In this document: positions 5,614 to 13,859 of the stretch, piece after piece
Layout: every line of letters begins with the position of its first letter
Position numbering within the stretch: position 1 is the first letter of the stretch
Assembly: GCA_050287965.1 (NCBI GenBank)
Contig: JBNKCX010000022.1
Location: 1-18,192 of the forward strand
Direction of reading: 5' to 3'
DNA: 18,192 bases
From: CBFDBF01 sp050287965
GTDB lineage: Bacteria; Pseudomonadota; Gammaproteobacteria; Chromatiales; Chromatiaceae
Notes under the pieces: generated by a model
The model's database searches: none
Seen by the model: only the letters and a program-made list of their open reading frames with translations
What the model was told of the DNA's origin: nothing
Translations under genes and position numbers: made by a program

Positions 5614-7185
5614 ATGAGCCAAGTAGTAGAAGACATCAAACCCAGCTATCCGCTGTTTCGTGAAGACGAATACATTGAGACGTTGGCCAACAAGCAGGAA
5701 AAGTACGAGGCCAAGGTACCGCAGGAGAAGATCGACGAAACTTTCCTCTGGACCACCACCGAAGAGTACAAGGAGCTGAACTTCGCCCGTGAGGCCCTGA
5801 CTATCAATCCGGCCAAGGCGTGCCAGCCCCTCGGTGCGGTGCTCTGTGCCCTGGGCTTCGAAAAGACCCTGCCTTATGTGCACGGTTCCCAGGGTTGTAC
5901 CGCCTACTTCCGTACCTACTTCAACCGCCATTTCAAGGAGCCGGTGGCCTGTGTCTCCGACTCCATGACCGAAGACGCGGCGGTGTTCGGTGGGCAGAAA
6001 AACATGTTTGACGGTCTGGAGAACGCCAAGGCGCTCTATAAGCCGGAGATGATCGCCGTCTCCACCACCTGCATGGCCGAGGTGATCGGCGACGACCTGA
6101 ACGCCTTCATCGGTAACGCCAAGAAAGAGGGGCATATCCCGGAAGATTTTCCGACTCCCTTTGCGCATACACCGAGCTTTGTCGGCAGCCATACCACCGG
6201 CTGGGATAACATGTTCGAAGGTATCCAGCGCTACTTCACGCTCAATGAGATGGAAGACAAAGAGGTGGGCAGCAACGGCAAGATCAATATAGTGCCCGGC
6301 TTCGAGACCTATCTAGGCAACTTCCGCGTGATGAAGCGCATGATGGAAGAGATGGGTGTGGAATACAGTCTGCTGAGCGATCCCAGCGATGTGCTGGATA
6401 CCCCGGCGGACGGCGAGTACCGTATGTACGACGGCGGTACCTCCATTGCCGAGATGAGGGACGCTCCGAACGCCATCGATACCCTGCTGCTGCAGCCGTG
6501 GCAGCTGGTGAAGGCCCGTAAGTTCGTGAAGGGTACCTGGAATCAACCGGCCAGCGATGTTCAACTTCCCATGGGACTGGATGCCACTGACGAGTTCCTG
6601 ATGAAGGTTTCGGAACTGACCGGCAAGCCGATCCCCGAGTCTCTGACCCGCGAGCGCGGCGTCCTGGTGGACATGATGACTGACAGTCATGCCTGGCTGC
6701 ACGGCAAGAAGTTCGCTCTCTACGGTGACGCGGATTTCGCCATGGGCCTGACCCGCTTCCTGCTGGAGCTCGGCGCCGAGCCGACCACCATTCTCTGCCA
6801 GCACGCCAACAAGCGCTGGAAGAAAGCGATGGAAAGCATGCTCTCCGAGTCTCCTTATGGAAAGAACAGCGAGGTGCTGATCGGTAAGGATCTGTGGCAC
6901 TTCCGCTCGTTGATGTTCACCAACAAGCCGGACTTCATGATCGGTAACAGCTACGGAAAGTTCATTCAGCGCGACACCCTGAAGAAGGGCAAGGAGTTCG
7001 AGGTACCGCTGATCCGTATCGGGTTCCCGATCTTCGATCGGCATCATATGCATCGCGATACCACGCTGGGTTACGAGGGCGCCATGTATATGCTCAAAAC
7101 CCTGGTCAACGCGGTACTGGAACGCCTCGACGAGGAAACCCGCGAGATGGGGGTTACCGACTACAACTACGACCTGGTTCGGTAG
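5614..7185 (+). CDS. nifK: Nitrogenase MoFe protein beta chain
   Basis: A 523-residue subunit, the same length as A. vinelandii NifK. The N-terminal arm (YPLFREDEYIETLANK) that wraps the alpha chain is present. P-cluster ligands are seen in KACQPLGA, GSQGCTAYF and STTCMAEVIGDD, with the nearby serine in TPSFVGSH. The C-terminus EETREMGVTDYNYDLVR is typical. GAGGAGAAATGAA places a ribosome binding site just before the ATG at 5614. It is co-transcribed with nifD across a repeat-containing gap and is followed by a REP/hairpin region before nifT. Confidence 0.98.
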   Translation: MSQVVEDIKPSYPLFREDEYIETLANKQEKYEAKVPQEKIDETFLWTTTEEYKELNFAREALTINPAKACQPLGAVLCALGFEKTLPYVHGSQGCTAYFRTYFNRHFKEPVACVSDSMTEDAAVFGGQKNMFDGLENAKALYKPEMIAVSTTCMAEVIGDDLNAFIGNAKKEGHIPEDFPTPFAHTPSFVGSHTTGWDNMFEGIQRYFTLNEMEDKEVGSNGKINIVPGFETYLGNFRVMKRMMEEMGVEYSLLSDPSDVLDTPADGEYRMYDGGTSIAEMRDAPNAIDTLLLQPWQLVKARKFVKGTWNQPASDVQLPMGLDATDEFLMKVSELTGKPIPESLTRERGVLVDMMTDSHAWLHGKKFALYGDADFAMGLTRFLLELGAEPTTILCQHANKRWKKAMESMLSESPYGKNSEVLIGKDLWHFRSLMFTNKPDFMIGNSYGKFIQRDTLKKGKEFEVPLIRIGFPIFDRHHMHRDTTLGYEGAMYMLKTLVNAVLERLDEETREMGVTDYNYDLVR

Positions 7186-7195
7186 TCAGCCCTGG

Positions 7196-7244
7196 TTCGC
7201 AAGTCCGCTCGCTCCTGCTATTTTCGCCCCTTCCGGCAGGGGCG
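7196..7244. repeat. REP-like element and hairpin between nifK and nifT
   Basis: The minus strand of 7196-7220 reads TAGCAGGAGCGAGCGGACTT, resembling a Pseudomonas REP head. Next to it is a perfect 7-bp hairpin, CGCCCCT (7225-7231) and AGGGGCG (7238-7244). There is no T-run, so it is more likely an mRNA-stabilising or processing structure at the 3' end of nifK than a terminator. Confidence 0.45.
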
Positions 7245-7287
7245 GGCGAGACTGGCGACACGGTACCCGGAGATTGAGGAACAGCCC

Positions 7288-7500
7288 ATGCCCAATGTAA
7301 TGATCAGAGTGAAGGACGACGGAGCCCTCCTGTTTTATATCGCCAAGAAAGATATGGAAGAGGAGATCGCCTCGGTAGAGAAGGACACCGATGCCGAGTG
7401 GGGTGGAGAGGTTGAGTTGACGGATGGTTCGAAATATTACATCGATCCCATCAGTCCGCCGCCGACCTTTCCCACCACACTGCGTTTTCGGCGCGCCTGA
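7288..7500 (+). CDS. nifT: NifT/FixU family protein
   Basis: A 70-residue protein beginning MPNVMIRVKDDGALLFYIAK and containing WGGEVELTDGSKYYIDP, which is the compact beta-rich NifT/FixU pattern. The length is the family norm. Its role is not known in detail; it lies after nifK in many diazotrophs and is dispensable in those tested. A TTGAGGAA ribosome binding site precedes the ATG. It sits about 100 bases after nifK and 56 bases before nifY. Confidence 0.92.
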   Translation: MPNVMIRVKDDGALLFYIAKKDMEEEIASVEKDTDAEWGGEVELTDGSKYYIDPISPPPTFPTTLRFRRA

Positions 7501-7556
7501 CCGGAGTGGCATAGAGACGTCTTTGATTTTTCAAAAACAGGTAACAGGAGTCCGCT

Positions 7557-8273
7557 ATGATCGCCACACCCATATCCGACGAGATTGCTCTGCGTATCGG
7601 CCTGGCGGCACGGGAGTTGCCGGATACCGATGCGACCCGACTATTGCGGGTACTGGATGATGCCATCGGACTGCCGCCTACTATCAATTCCTTGTCCGGA
7701 TTGACGGTGAAGAACCTGAAAAAGGCCAGAGATGGGGAGTTGGCCGATGTGGATAGCGTTGCGATCAAGTCCGCCCTGGCCTGTCTTAAGGGTGAGGCCG
7801 GCCTGCAACATGAACCGCTGCCGGTGGTGATGCCTTATGCGGACGGCGACCTGCCCAACAGTATTCGCGTCGCCTGTGCCTCCAACCGGGGAGAGTTGTT
7901 GGATGGTCATTTCGGTTCCTGCCGCCGCTTTCTGGTTTACCAGGTGTCCGGGGCCGAGAGCCGGCTGATCGGGATACGGGAGGTGGATGACAGCCAGGAG
8001 GTTGATGACAAGAACGGATACCGAGCGTCACTTGTCAGCGATTGTCAGATCCTTTTTGTCGCCTCCATCGGCGGACCGGCGGCGGCCAAAGTTGTGAAGA
8101 GTGGCGTACATCCTGTTAAAAACCCCCGGGGCGGAAATGCGATGGATGAGATCAGGGTGTTGCAAAGCGTCATCGGCGGGAATCCGTCGCCCTGGCTGGC
8201 CAAGGTAATGGGGCAGGATGCGGAGCAGAGGATTCGGTTCGAAAGAGAAGAGACGGAGCAGAACGAGGAGTAA
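7557..8273 (+). CDS. nifY: NifY-type FeMo-cofactor/apo-dinitrogenase binding protein
   Basis: A 238-residue two-part protein. Residues about 10-80 form an N-terminal helical domain (ISDEIALRIGLAARELPDT, then LTVKNLKKARDGEL). Residues about 103-215 form a NifX-like dinitrogenase iron-molybdenum cofactor domain with IRVACASNRG, the DGHFGSCRRFLVYQV motif and LFVASIGGPAAAKVVKSGVHP. Proteins of this build bind FeMo-co and/or apo-NifDK during maturation. The length matches NifY and NafY; I prefer nifY from its position after nifT. CAGGAG precedes the ATG. The C-terminus is acidic. The next gene starts 7 bases downstream. Confidence 0.9.
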   Translation: MIATPISDEIALRIGLAARELPDTDATRLLRVLDDAIGLPPTINSLSGLTVKNLKKARDGELADVDSVAIKSALACLKGEAGLQHEPLPVVMPYADGDLPNSIRVACASNRGELLDGHFGSCRRFLVYQVSGAESRLIGIREVDDSQEVDDKNGYRASLVSDCQILFVASIGGPAAAKVVKSGVHPVKNPRGGNAMDEIRVLQSVIGGNPSPWLAKVMGQDAEQRIRFEREETEQNEE

Positions 8274-8280
8274 CAGGATC

Positions 8281-8649
8281 ATGAAGGTGGCAGTGGTAAG
8301 CGATGATTTCCAGACCCTCACCGGTAAGGCCGGAAAGGCCAGGCGTTTTCTTTTATACGAGGCGGACCGGACCAGCCGGCCGCGGCTGGAAAAAAGATTC
8401 GAACTGCCGGAACGGGTTCCGGTGTTTCATGATCTGCATGCTGACGACGTAACACCTCATCCCCTCGACGGTACGCTGTTGCTCACCAGCGATGCGGGAG
8501 AGGGTTTTCGCGAGCGCCTGCAGCGTCGGGCCATAACAGTGGTGATCACTTCGGAGCGTGATCCGGAACAGGCGATCATAAAGTTGTTTGACGGCACCCT
8601 GCCGGAGGTGGCTCCCACGCCCCATCGGGAAGGTGCGTGCTGCGAATAA
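8281..8649 (+). CDS. NifX/NifB-family cofactor-binding protein, short
   Basis: A 122-residue single-domain protein starting MKVAVVSDDFQTLTGKAGKARRFLLYE in the manner of NifX-like domains, which bind Fe-S or FeMo-co precursors. It lacks the D-x-HFG motif seen in NifY and NifX of this cluster, and ends in GACCE with paired cysteines. I chose the ATG at 8281 because GAGGAG in the end of nifY precedes it and homologous sequence begins there; longer upstream frames overlap nifY. It is probably translationally coupled to nifY. The exact role is unknown. An equivalent small gene follows nifY in Azotobacter-like clusters. Confidence 0.78.
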   Translation: MKVAVVSDDFQTLTGKAGKARRFLLYEADRTSRPRLEKRFELPERVPVFHDLHADDVTPHPLDGTLLLTSDAGEGFRERLQRRAITVVITSERDPEQAIIKLFDGTLPEVAPTPHREGACCE

Positions 8650-8677
8650 TATTGATTCCCGGGAGAAGAGGCCGAAC

Positions 8678-8944
8678 ATGATTACCAAAGAACTGTTGAA
8701 CAGCGTCAGCGATCTGGTAAAAGCCGGACCTGTATCGGAGCGGTCAGTGGAGCTGCTGCGCTGCAGCTTTCCCGGCGTCCACTTCACCTACTGCATGGAC
8801 GAAGATGTAATCGGCGTCAGTCCCGTGCTGGAAGACCGGTCTTTCAACCTCTACCTGGTGGACAGCAGCAACCATTGCCTCAGTTTTACTCAGGACATGG
8901 AAACGGCCAGCGGTCTGGTGCTGGCGGAACTCGAAGAGGACTGA
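8678..8944 (+). CDS. Small conserved nif-region protein (possibly DUF6129 family)
   Basis: An 88-residue acidic protein, MITKELLNSVSDLVKAG at the start and LVLAELEED at the end, with no membrane segment or signal peptide. I believe it belongs to a small family found only in nif clusters (DUF6129), but this is recall of pattern and not proven. No function is known. The ATG at 8678 follows GAGAAGAGG; it lies 28 bases after the NifX-like gene and ends before a strong hairpin, so it looks like the last gene of the nifHDKTY unit. Confidence 0.65.
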   Translation: MITKELLNSVSDLVKAGPVSERSVELLRCSFPGVHFTYCMDEDVIGVSPVLEDRSFNLYLVDSSNHCLSFTQDMETASGLVLAELEED

Positions 8945-8949
8945 TTTTT

Positions 8950-8991
8950 TAGGAGCCCGCTTCCGCAGGCGACCCGCTGGCGGGGCCTGCG
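8950..8991 (+). repeat. REP-like element with strong hairpin, end of nifHDKTY unit
   Basis: TAGGAGCCCGCTTCCGCAGG (from 8950) fits the local REP pattern. It overlaps a GC-rich hairpin: CGCAGGC (8964-8970) with GCCTGCG (8985-8991) and inner CCCG/CGGG around a CTGG loop. No T-run follows, so termination is uncertain; it may protect or separate the upstream message from glgC. Confidence 0.5.
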
Positions 8992-9071
8992 TCTTAAGCC
9001 TTCCTTGTTGTATGATGTCGTGTCACGGGCGCGACCGGTGCCCGCCGGAGTTTCCGAGGGGAGCATAGATC

Positions 9072-10292
9072 ATGCAAGACGATACTTTGACCGTCATCCT
9101 GGCCGGTGGCCATGGCTCACGTCTTAAACCCCTAACCCTGGATCGGGCGAAACCGGCGGTACCTTTCGGCGGCAAGTACCGAATAATCGATTTTACTCTG
9201 GTCAACTGCCTGCATTCCGGACTGCGGCGGATACTGGTGCTGACCCAGTACAAGTCCCACTCCCTGCAGAAACATCTGCGCGACGGCTGGTCTCTGTTCA
9301 ATCCCGAGTTGGGGGAGTACATCACAGCGGTGCCGCCGCAGATGCGGACGGGGGACAGCTGGTACGGCGGTACCGCGGACGCGGTTTACCAGAACCTTTA
9401 TATGATCAAGCGCAGCGGTGCCGAGCGGGTACTGATTCTCTCCGGTGATCATATCTACCGTATGGATTACGCCGCTATGCTCGCCTTTCATGAAGAGCAT
9501 ACGGCCGATGTGACGGTGGGCTGTATGGTGGTGGATCTCAACGAGGCCCGGCAGTTCGGAGTGATGTCGGTGGATGCGGACGGCCGCATCGTACGCTTCG
9601 AAGAGAAACCGGAACAGCCGCAGCCGATCCCCGGGGACGAGGACAAGGCCCTCGCTTCCATGGGCATCTATGTATTCTCTATCGATCTGCTCATGAGTGT
9701 ATTGGAGGAAGACAGCCGGCGGGAGGAGTCGAAACACGATTTCGGGATGGATATCATTCCGCGCCTGGTGACCGGCGGGAAGGTTTTCGCCTATCGCTTC
9801 GGTGGCGAGTCGGGCAGGGTCAGTCCCGATCGATACTGGCGCGACGTCGGCACCCTGGACAGCTATTACGAGGCCAATATGGGGTTGTTGGATCCGATCC
9901 CCTCGCTGGATCTGTATCAGCCCGACTGGCCGATCCGCACCTATCAGTCGCAATATCCCCCGGTACGAACGGTGCCGGGTGAATCGGGCAGTGAGGGGAT
10001 CTTCATCAATTCCATCGCCGCCGGAGGGGTGGTGATCGCCGGAGGCAGCGTGCAGCACTCGATCCTGTTTCCGCGGGTCACGGTGGGTGACGAAGCGGTG
10101 ATACACGATTCCATACTCTTCAATAACGTCCAGGTGGGAGAAGGCGCCCGGCTCGACCGCTGCATCATCGACAAGGACGTGAAGATTCCGCCAGGCGAGA
10201 GCATCGGGTTCGATTCCACGCGGGACGCCGCCCGCTTTACCGTCTCCGAAAAGGGTATCGTAGTGGTGCCGAAGGGCTACACCTTCGATTGA
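9072..10292 (+). CDS. glgC: Glucose-1-phosphate adenylyltransferase (ADP-glucose pyrophosphorylase)
   Basis: A 406-residue enzyme making ADP-glucose from ATP and glucose-1-phosphate, the committed step of bacterial glycogen synthesis. The N-terminal nucleotidyltransferase domain shows AGGHGSRLKPLT, KPAVPFGGKYRIIDF, WYGGTADA and LSGDHIYRMDY. The C-terminal third holds left-handed beta-helix type hexapeptides (GGVVIAGGSVQHSI, VGDEAVIHDSI). It is full length with a slightly short N-terminus. GAGGGGAG precedes the ATG. No nif gene product is known to need it directly. It lies between two nif units without a sigma54 promoter of its own that I can see. A link with carbon storage during N2 fixation is inference. 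Confidence 0.95.
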   Translation: MQDDTLTVILAGGHGSRLKPLTLDRAKPAVPFGGKYRIIDFTLVNCLHSGLRRILVLTQYKSHSLQKHLRDGWSLFNPELGEYITAVPPQMRTGDSWYGGTADAVYQNLYMIKRSGAERVLILSGDHIYRMDYAAMLAFHEEHTADVTVGCMVVDLNEARQFGVMSVDADGRIVRFEEKPEQPQPIPGDEDKALASMGIYVFSIDLLMSVLEEDSRREESKHDFGMDIIPRLVTGGKVFAYRFGGESGRVSPDRYWRDVGTLDSYYEANMGLLDPIPSLDLYQPDWPIRTYQSQYPPVRTVPGESGSEGIFINSIAAGGVVIAGGSVQHSILFPRVTVGDEAVIHDSILFNNVQVGEGARLDRCIIDKDVKIPPGESIGFDSTRDAARFTVSEKGIVVVPKGYTFD

Positions 10293-10336
10293 TCCTTTCC
10301 GGTTGGTTCGTCGCATACCCTTCATCACCATCCGAT

Positions 10337-10352
10337 TGTCGCCTTTGCGACA
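10337..10352 (+). promoter_or_regulatory. NifA upstream activating site for nifE
   Basis: TGT-CGCCTTTGCG-ACA is an exact TGT-N10-ACA element. It lies inside a perfect 7-bp palindrome (TTGTCGC/GCGACAA, 10336-10353). Its centre is about 80 bases before the predicted nifE transcription start. Confidence 0.7.
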
Positions 10353-10372
10353 AGACCGCATGCATATAAAAA

Positions 10373-10395
10373 CGTTATCTATCAGTTAGATAGCG
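10373..10395 (+). promoter_or_regulatory. Dyad between NifA site and nifE promoter
   Basis: CGTTATCTA (10373-10381) and TAGATAGCG (10387-10395) pair at 8 of 9 positions around TCAGT. TATCAGTTAGATA inside it is one base off the IHF consensus. It may be an IHF site or another regulator's operator, placed directly upstream of the -24 box. Confidence 0.4.
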
Positions 10396-10397
10396 TA

Positions 10398-10413
10398 TGG
10401 CATGAGCTTTGCT
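10398..10413 (+). promoter_or_regulatory. Sigma54 (-24/-12) promoter of nifENX
   Basis: TGGCATGAGCTTTGCT has GG (10399-10400) and GC (10411-10412) exactly 10 bases apart, with strong TGGCA and TTGCT boxes. Transcription would start near 10424, leaving a short leader of about 28 bases to nifE. Confidence 0.88.
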
Positions 10414-10451
10414 TCAGTGGGGTTATTACAACCATAGAGTTCTGCCCCAAG

Positions 10452-11861
10452 ATGAAGCAGAGAGAGATCGCCGCGCTACTGGATGAACCGGCCTGCGCGC
10501 ATAACAACAAATCGAAGTCGGGCTGTGCCAAACCCAAGCCGGGAGCCACCGCAGGCGGTTGCGTCCTGGACGGGGCGCAGATCGCCCTGTTCCCCATCGC
10601 TGATGTGGCACATATCGTACACGGCTCCATCGCCTGCGCCGGCAGCTCCTGGGACAATCGCGGCACCCGTTCCAGCGGCCCGCGCCTGTCCCGTATCGGC
10701 ATGACCACCGACCTGACGGAGCAGGACGTCATTATGGGGCGGGGTGAGAAGCGGTTGTTCCATTCCATCAAACAGGCCGTCGACAGCTACCATCCGGCCG
10801 CCGTGTTTGTCTACAACACCTGTGTCCCGGCCTTGATCGGCGATGACGTGGAGGCGGTATGCAAGGCCGCCGCCGAGCGCTGGGGTACGCCGGTGGTACC
10901 GGTGGACTGTGCCGGCTTTTACGGCACCAAGAACCTGGGCAATCGTATCGCCGGTGAGGCGATGGTGAAATATGTCTGCGGTACCCACGAACCGGATCCG
11001 GTACCCGAGTCGGCGCGGCGAGAAGGTATTCAGGTGCACGATATCGCCCTGATCGGCGAGTACAACATCGCCGGTGAGCTGTGGCACGTGTTGCCGTTGC
11101 TGGATGAACTGGGGCTGCGTGTGATCGGCAGTATATCCGGCGATACACGTTTCCGTGAGGTACAGACCATGCACCGTTCCAAGGTCAACATGATGGTCTG
11201 CTCCAAGGCGTTGATCAACGTCGCACGCAAGCTGGAGGAATCCTACGGGACGCCCTGGTTCGAGGGCAGTTTCTACGGCGTGCGCGATGTTTCCCAGGCC
11301 CTGCGCGATTTCGCCCGCATCATCGGCGATGAAGATCTGACCCGGCGCGTCGAAGAGCTGATCGCGCGTGAAGAGGCGCGCATCGATAAGCAGTTGGAGC
11401 CCTGGCGCGCCCGGCTCAGGGGTAAGAAGGCGTTGCTCTATACCGGCGGAGTGAAATCCTGGTCCATTGTGGCGGCCCTGCAGGACCTCGGTATGGAGGT
11501 GGTTGCCACCGGCACCCGAAAATCCACCGAAGAGGACAAGGCGCGCATCCGCGAACTGATGGGCGAGAACGCGGTGATGCTGGAAGAGGGTAATCCGCGC
11601 ACCATGATCGATATGGTGTACGAGCATGACATCGATATCATGATCGCCGGCGGCCGCAATATGTATACCGCGCTCAAGGCGCGCATCCCTTTTCTGCATA
11701 TCAATCAGGAGCGCGAGTTTGCCTATGCGGGCTATACCGGAATGGTGGAACTGGCGCGGCAGATGGCGTTGACCATCGAAAGTCCGATCTGGTCCGCGGT
11801 GCGTCAGAAGGCCGTTTGGCAGCGTAAGGATTCCGCAAGGCAATCCGGGGAGGTGGTTTGA
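10452..11861 (+). CDS. nifE: FeMo-cofactor scaffold protein NifE
   Basis: A 469-residue subunit of the NifEN scaffold, on which the NifB-derived cluster matures to FeMo-co. The N-terminus LLDEPACAHNNKSKSGCAKP is typical of NifE. Cysteines expected to bind the NifEN cluster are at 37, 62 and 124 (AGGC, GSIACAGSSWDNRGT, VYNTCVPALIGDD), and a cofactor-site cysteine is in MMVCSKAL. The middle carries LIGEYNIAGE and the C-terminal third YTGGVKSWS and INQEREFAYAGY. The ribosome binding site is weak, but the N-terminus agrees with A. vinelandii NifE. The stop TGA overlaps the nifN ATG by one base. Confidence 0.97.
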   Translation: MKQREIAALLDEPACAHNNKSKSGCAKPKPGATAGGCVLDGAQIALFPIADVAHIVHGSIACAGSSWDNRGTRSSGPRLSRIGMTTDLTEQDVIMGRGEKRLFHSIKQAVDSYHPAAVFVYNTCVPALIGDDVEAVCKAAAERWGTPVVPVDCAGFYGTKNLGNRIAGEAMVKYVCGTHEPDPVPESARREGIQVHDIALIGEYNIAGELWHVLPLLDELGLRVIGSISGDTRFREVQTMHRSKVNMMVCSKALINVARKLEESYGTPWFEGSFYGVRDVSQALRDFARIIGDEDLTRRVEELIAREEARIDKQLEPWRARLRGKKALLYTGGVKSWSIVAALQDLGMEVVATGTRKSTEEDKARIRELMGENAVMLEEGNPRTMIDMVYEHDIDIMIAGGRNMYTALKARIPFLHINQEREFAYAGYTGMVELARQMALTIESPIWSAVRQKAVWQRKDSARQSGEVV

Positions 11862-13270
11862 TGCCTGAGATCATCAAACGCGGCAAGGCCCTCTCCGTCA
11901 GTCCCCTGAAGGTGAGTCAGACTATCGGTGCGGCATTGGCCTTCCTCGGGTTTTACCGCGCCATACCCATGCTGCATGGGGCCCAGGGTTGCACCGCCTT
12001 CGGCAAAGTCTTTTTCGTCATGCATTTCCGCGAGCCGATTCCCCTACAGACCACCGCCATGGATCAGGTGTCCACGGTCATGGGATCGGAGGACAGCGTG
12101 GTGGAGGGGCTCAAGACCATCGCCGAAAAGAACGATCCGCTTCTCATCGGAGTACCCACCACGGGTCTTACCGAGACCCAGGGGAGCAATGTGGATATGG
12201 CGGTGAAGCTGTTTCGCCAGAAATATCCCGAGTTCGATGCCATCTCCGTGGTGCCGGTGGAGACCCCGGACTACACGGGTTGTCTGGAGAGCGGTTTCGC
12301 CAAGGCAGTGGAGGCGATTATCCGGACCACCGTTCCCATGGCGGCCGAGGCGGGCACCTCGCCGGGCCGGCGCCGGCGACAGGTCAATGTGCTGGTCGGA
12401 TCCTCCCTTACCCCGGGTGACCTGGAGGAACTCAAGGAGATCATCGAGGCCTTCGGATTACGGCCGGTAGTGATTCCCGACCTCTCCGATGCCCTTGGAT
12501 TTCTCGGCGAGAACGATTTCTCACCCCTGACCGCAGGCGGCACCGCGGTATCGGAACTGGCCACCCTGGGCGATGGGGTGGCGACCCTGGTTATCGGTCG
12601 TTCCATGTTCAAGGCGGCGGATGAGTTGGCGCAGCGGACCGGTGTAGCGGATTTTCGCTTCGATCATCTCATGGGTCTGGAGGCGGTGGACGCCCTGGTG
12701 GATACCCTGCACCGGATCTCCGGTGAGATGGTTCCGGAAAAACTGGAGCGTCAGCGCGCCCAGTTGCAGGACGCCATGCTCGACAGCCATTTCATGCTCG
12801 GCATGGCCCGTTTCGCCGTTGCCGGCGATCCCGATCTGCTGGTGGCGTTCAGTCAGATGCTGGCGGGTATGGGCGCGGAGACGGTGGCGGCGGTGGCTTC
12901 GGTCAACGCGCCGGCACTGCAGCAGGTGGCGGCGGAGAGTGTGAAGATCGGCGACCTGGAGGACCTGGAGAAGATTGCCGGGGCGGAGAAGGCGGAGGTG
13001 CTGATCGCCAACTCCCACGGAGTAGCGAGCGCGGAACGTCTCGGTATCCCGCTGCTGAGGGCGGGTTTTCCCCAGTACGACATCCTGGGTGGATATCAAA
13101 GGACCTGGATCGGTTATCGCGGCAGCCGTCAGACCCTGTTCGATCTGGCCAACATCATGCTGACCCTGGAGAAAGGGGAGATCCATCCCTACCGATCCAT
13201 CTATGCACAGAAAACGGAGGCAAGCCATGACACTGCAGCGTCGGCTCCAGCTGGTGGACTGCAACACTGA
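11861..13270 (+). CDS. nifN: FeMo-cofactor scaffold protein NifN
   Basis: A 469-residue beta-like partner of NifE. It starts MPEIIKRGKALSVSPLKVSQ and contains HGAQGCTAFGKVFFV (P-cluster-like cysteine region), GVPTTGLTETQGSNVD and ETPDYTGCLESGF, all typical of NifN. Residues about 295-310 (QRAQLQDAMLDSHFMLG) match the NifK-like fold. I chose the ATG at 11861, in the TGATG overlap with nifE, over an in-frame TTG one codon earlier; GGGGAGG lies just upstream. Its 3' end overlaps nifX by 44 bases, so translation of E, N and X is probably coupled. Confidence 0.96.
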   Translation: MPEIIKRGKALSVSPLKVSQTIGAALAFLGFYRAIPMLHGAQGCTAFGKVFFVMHFREPIPLQTTAMDQVSTVMGSEDSVVEGLKTIAEKNDPLLIGVPTTGLTETQGSNVDMAVKLFRQKYPEFDAISVVPVETPDYTGCLESGFAKAVEAIIRTTVPMAAEAGTSPGRRRRQVNVLVGSSLTPGDLEELKEIIEAFGLRPVVIPDLSDALGFLGENDFSPLTAGGTAVSELATLGDGVATLVIGRSMFKAADELAQRTGVADFRFDHLMGLEAVDALVDTLHRISGEMVPEKLERQRAQLQDAMLDSHFMLGMARFAVAGDPDLLVAFSQMLAGMGAETVAAVASVNAPALQQVAAESVKIGDLEDLEKIAGAEKAEVLIANSHGVASAERLGIPLLRAGFPQYDILGGYQRTWIGYRGSRQTLFDLANIMLTLEKGEIHPYRSIYAQKTEASHDTAASAPAGGLQH

Positions 13271-13748
13271 AGATCAGTGGTTGGCGACTGCGCTGAGAGT
13301 GGCGTTTGCCACCAGCGACAGGATGCATGTGGATCAGCATTTCGGTGCCGCCCAGTCCATTGCGATCTATGCGCTGGACCCGGATCGCTCCTGTTTCCTG
13401 GAGGCGGCGGAGTTCGGCGGGCAGGGAGCGGTATCCCAAACCGGGGGTCCGCTTGCCGACGCTTCGGGACAATACGAAGACAAACTGGCGGACAAGATCG
13501 CGGTACTGGAGGGATGTATCGCCGTCTACAGCCAGGCCGTGGGCGCGTCGGCCATCAATCAACTCAAGGCCAGGGGTATTCAGCCCATAAAGGTGCCGCC
13601 CGGCTCCCCCATCAGCGGACTGCTTGCATCGTTGCAGGAAGAGCTGAGGCAGGGGCCGTGCAGTTGGCTCGCCCGGGCCATAAAAAACGCCCGATACTCC
13701 GATCCCTCGCGTTTCGACCGGATGGAGGAGGAGGGTTGGCAGGAATAA
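13227..13748 (+). CDS. nifX: NifX, FeMo-co precursor carrier
   Basis: A 173-residue protein with a NifX-type domain: LRVAFATSDRMHVDQHFGAA, then IAIYALDPDRS, and later CIAVYSQAVGASAINQLKARG. NifX carries NifB-co and later precursors between NifB, NifEN and NifDK. The ATG at 13227 follows CGGAGG by 6 bases and gives MTLQRRLQLVD; an upstream in-frame ATG at 13203 is less well placed. It overlaps the end of nifN by 44 bases in another frame. The protein is slightly longer than A. vinelandii NifX because of its C-terminal tail (DRMEEEGWQE). Confidence 0.93.
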   Translation: MTLQRRLQLVDCNTEDQWLATALRVAFATSDRMHVDQHFGAAQSIAIYALDPDRSCFLEAAEFGGQGAVSQTGGPLADASGQYEDKLADKIAVLEGCIAVYSQAVGASAINQLKARGIQPIKVPPGSPISGLLASLQEELRQGPCSWLARAIKNARYSDPSRFDRMEEEGWQE

Positions 13749-13859
13749 TGGGACAGATGCGCAATCCCGTTTCGGTCGTCCCGGCATTTCCCGGAATGAT
13801 CGTCTGAAGAGATTTTTATCGAGAAACCAGACCATTAATGTTTATCAGGAGTTAGAGCC

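Noticed and set aside
5614..7185. Possible frameshift or truncation of nifK because of the element upstream
   Set aside because: The reading frame is intact from start to stop and equals the usual 523 residues.
7225..7244. Terminator after nifK
   Set aside because: The hairpin is strong, but no T-run follows on the plus strand and nifT/nifY have no promoter of their own, so read-through is more likely.
9132..10361. 409-codon minus-strand frame opposite glgC
   Set aside because: It mirrors the codon structure of glgC, a shadow common in GC-rich genes, and shows no family motif.
10476..11843. 455-codon minus-strand frame opposite nifE
   Set aside because: It is antisense to a well-supported nifE and has no recognisable domain.
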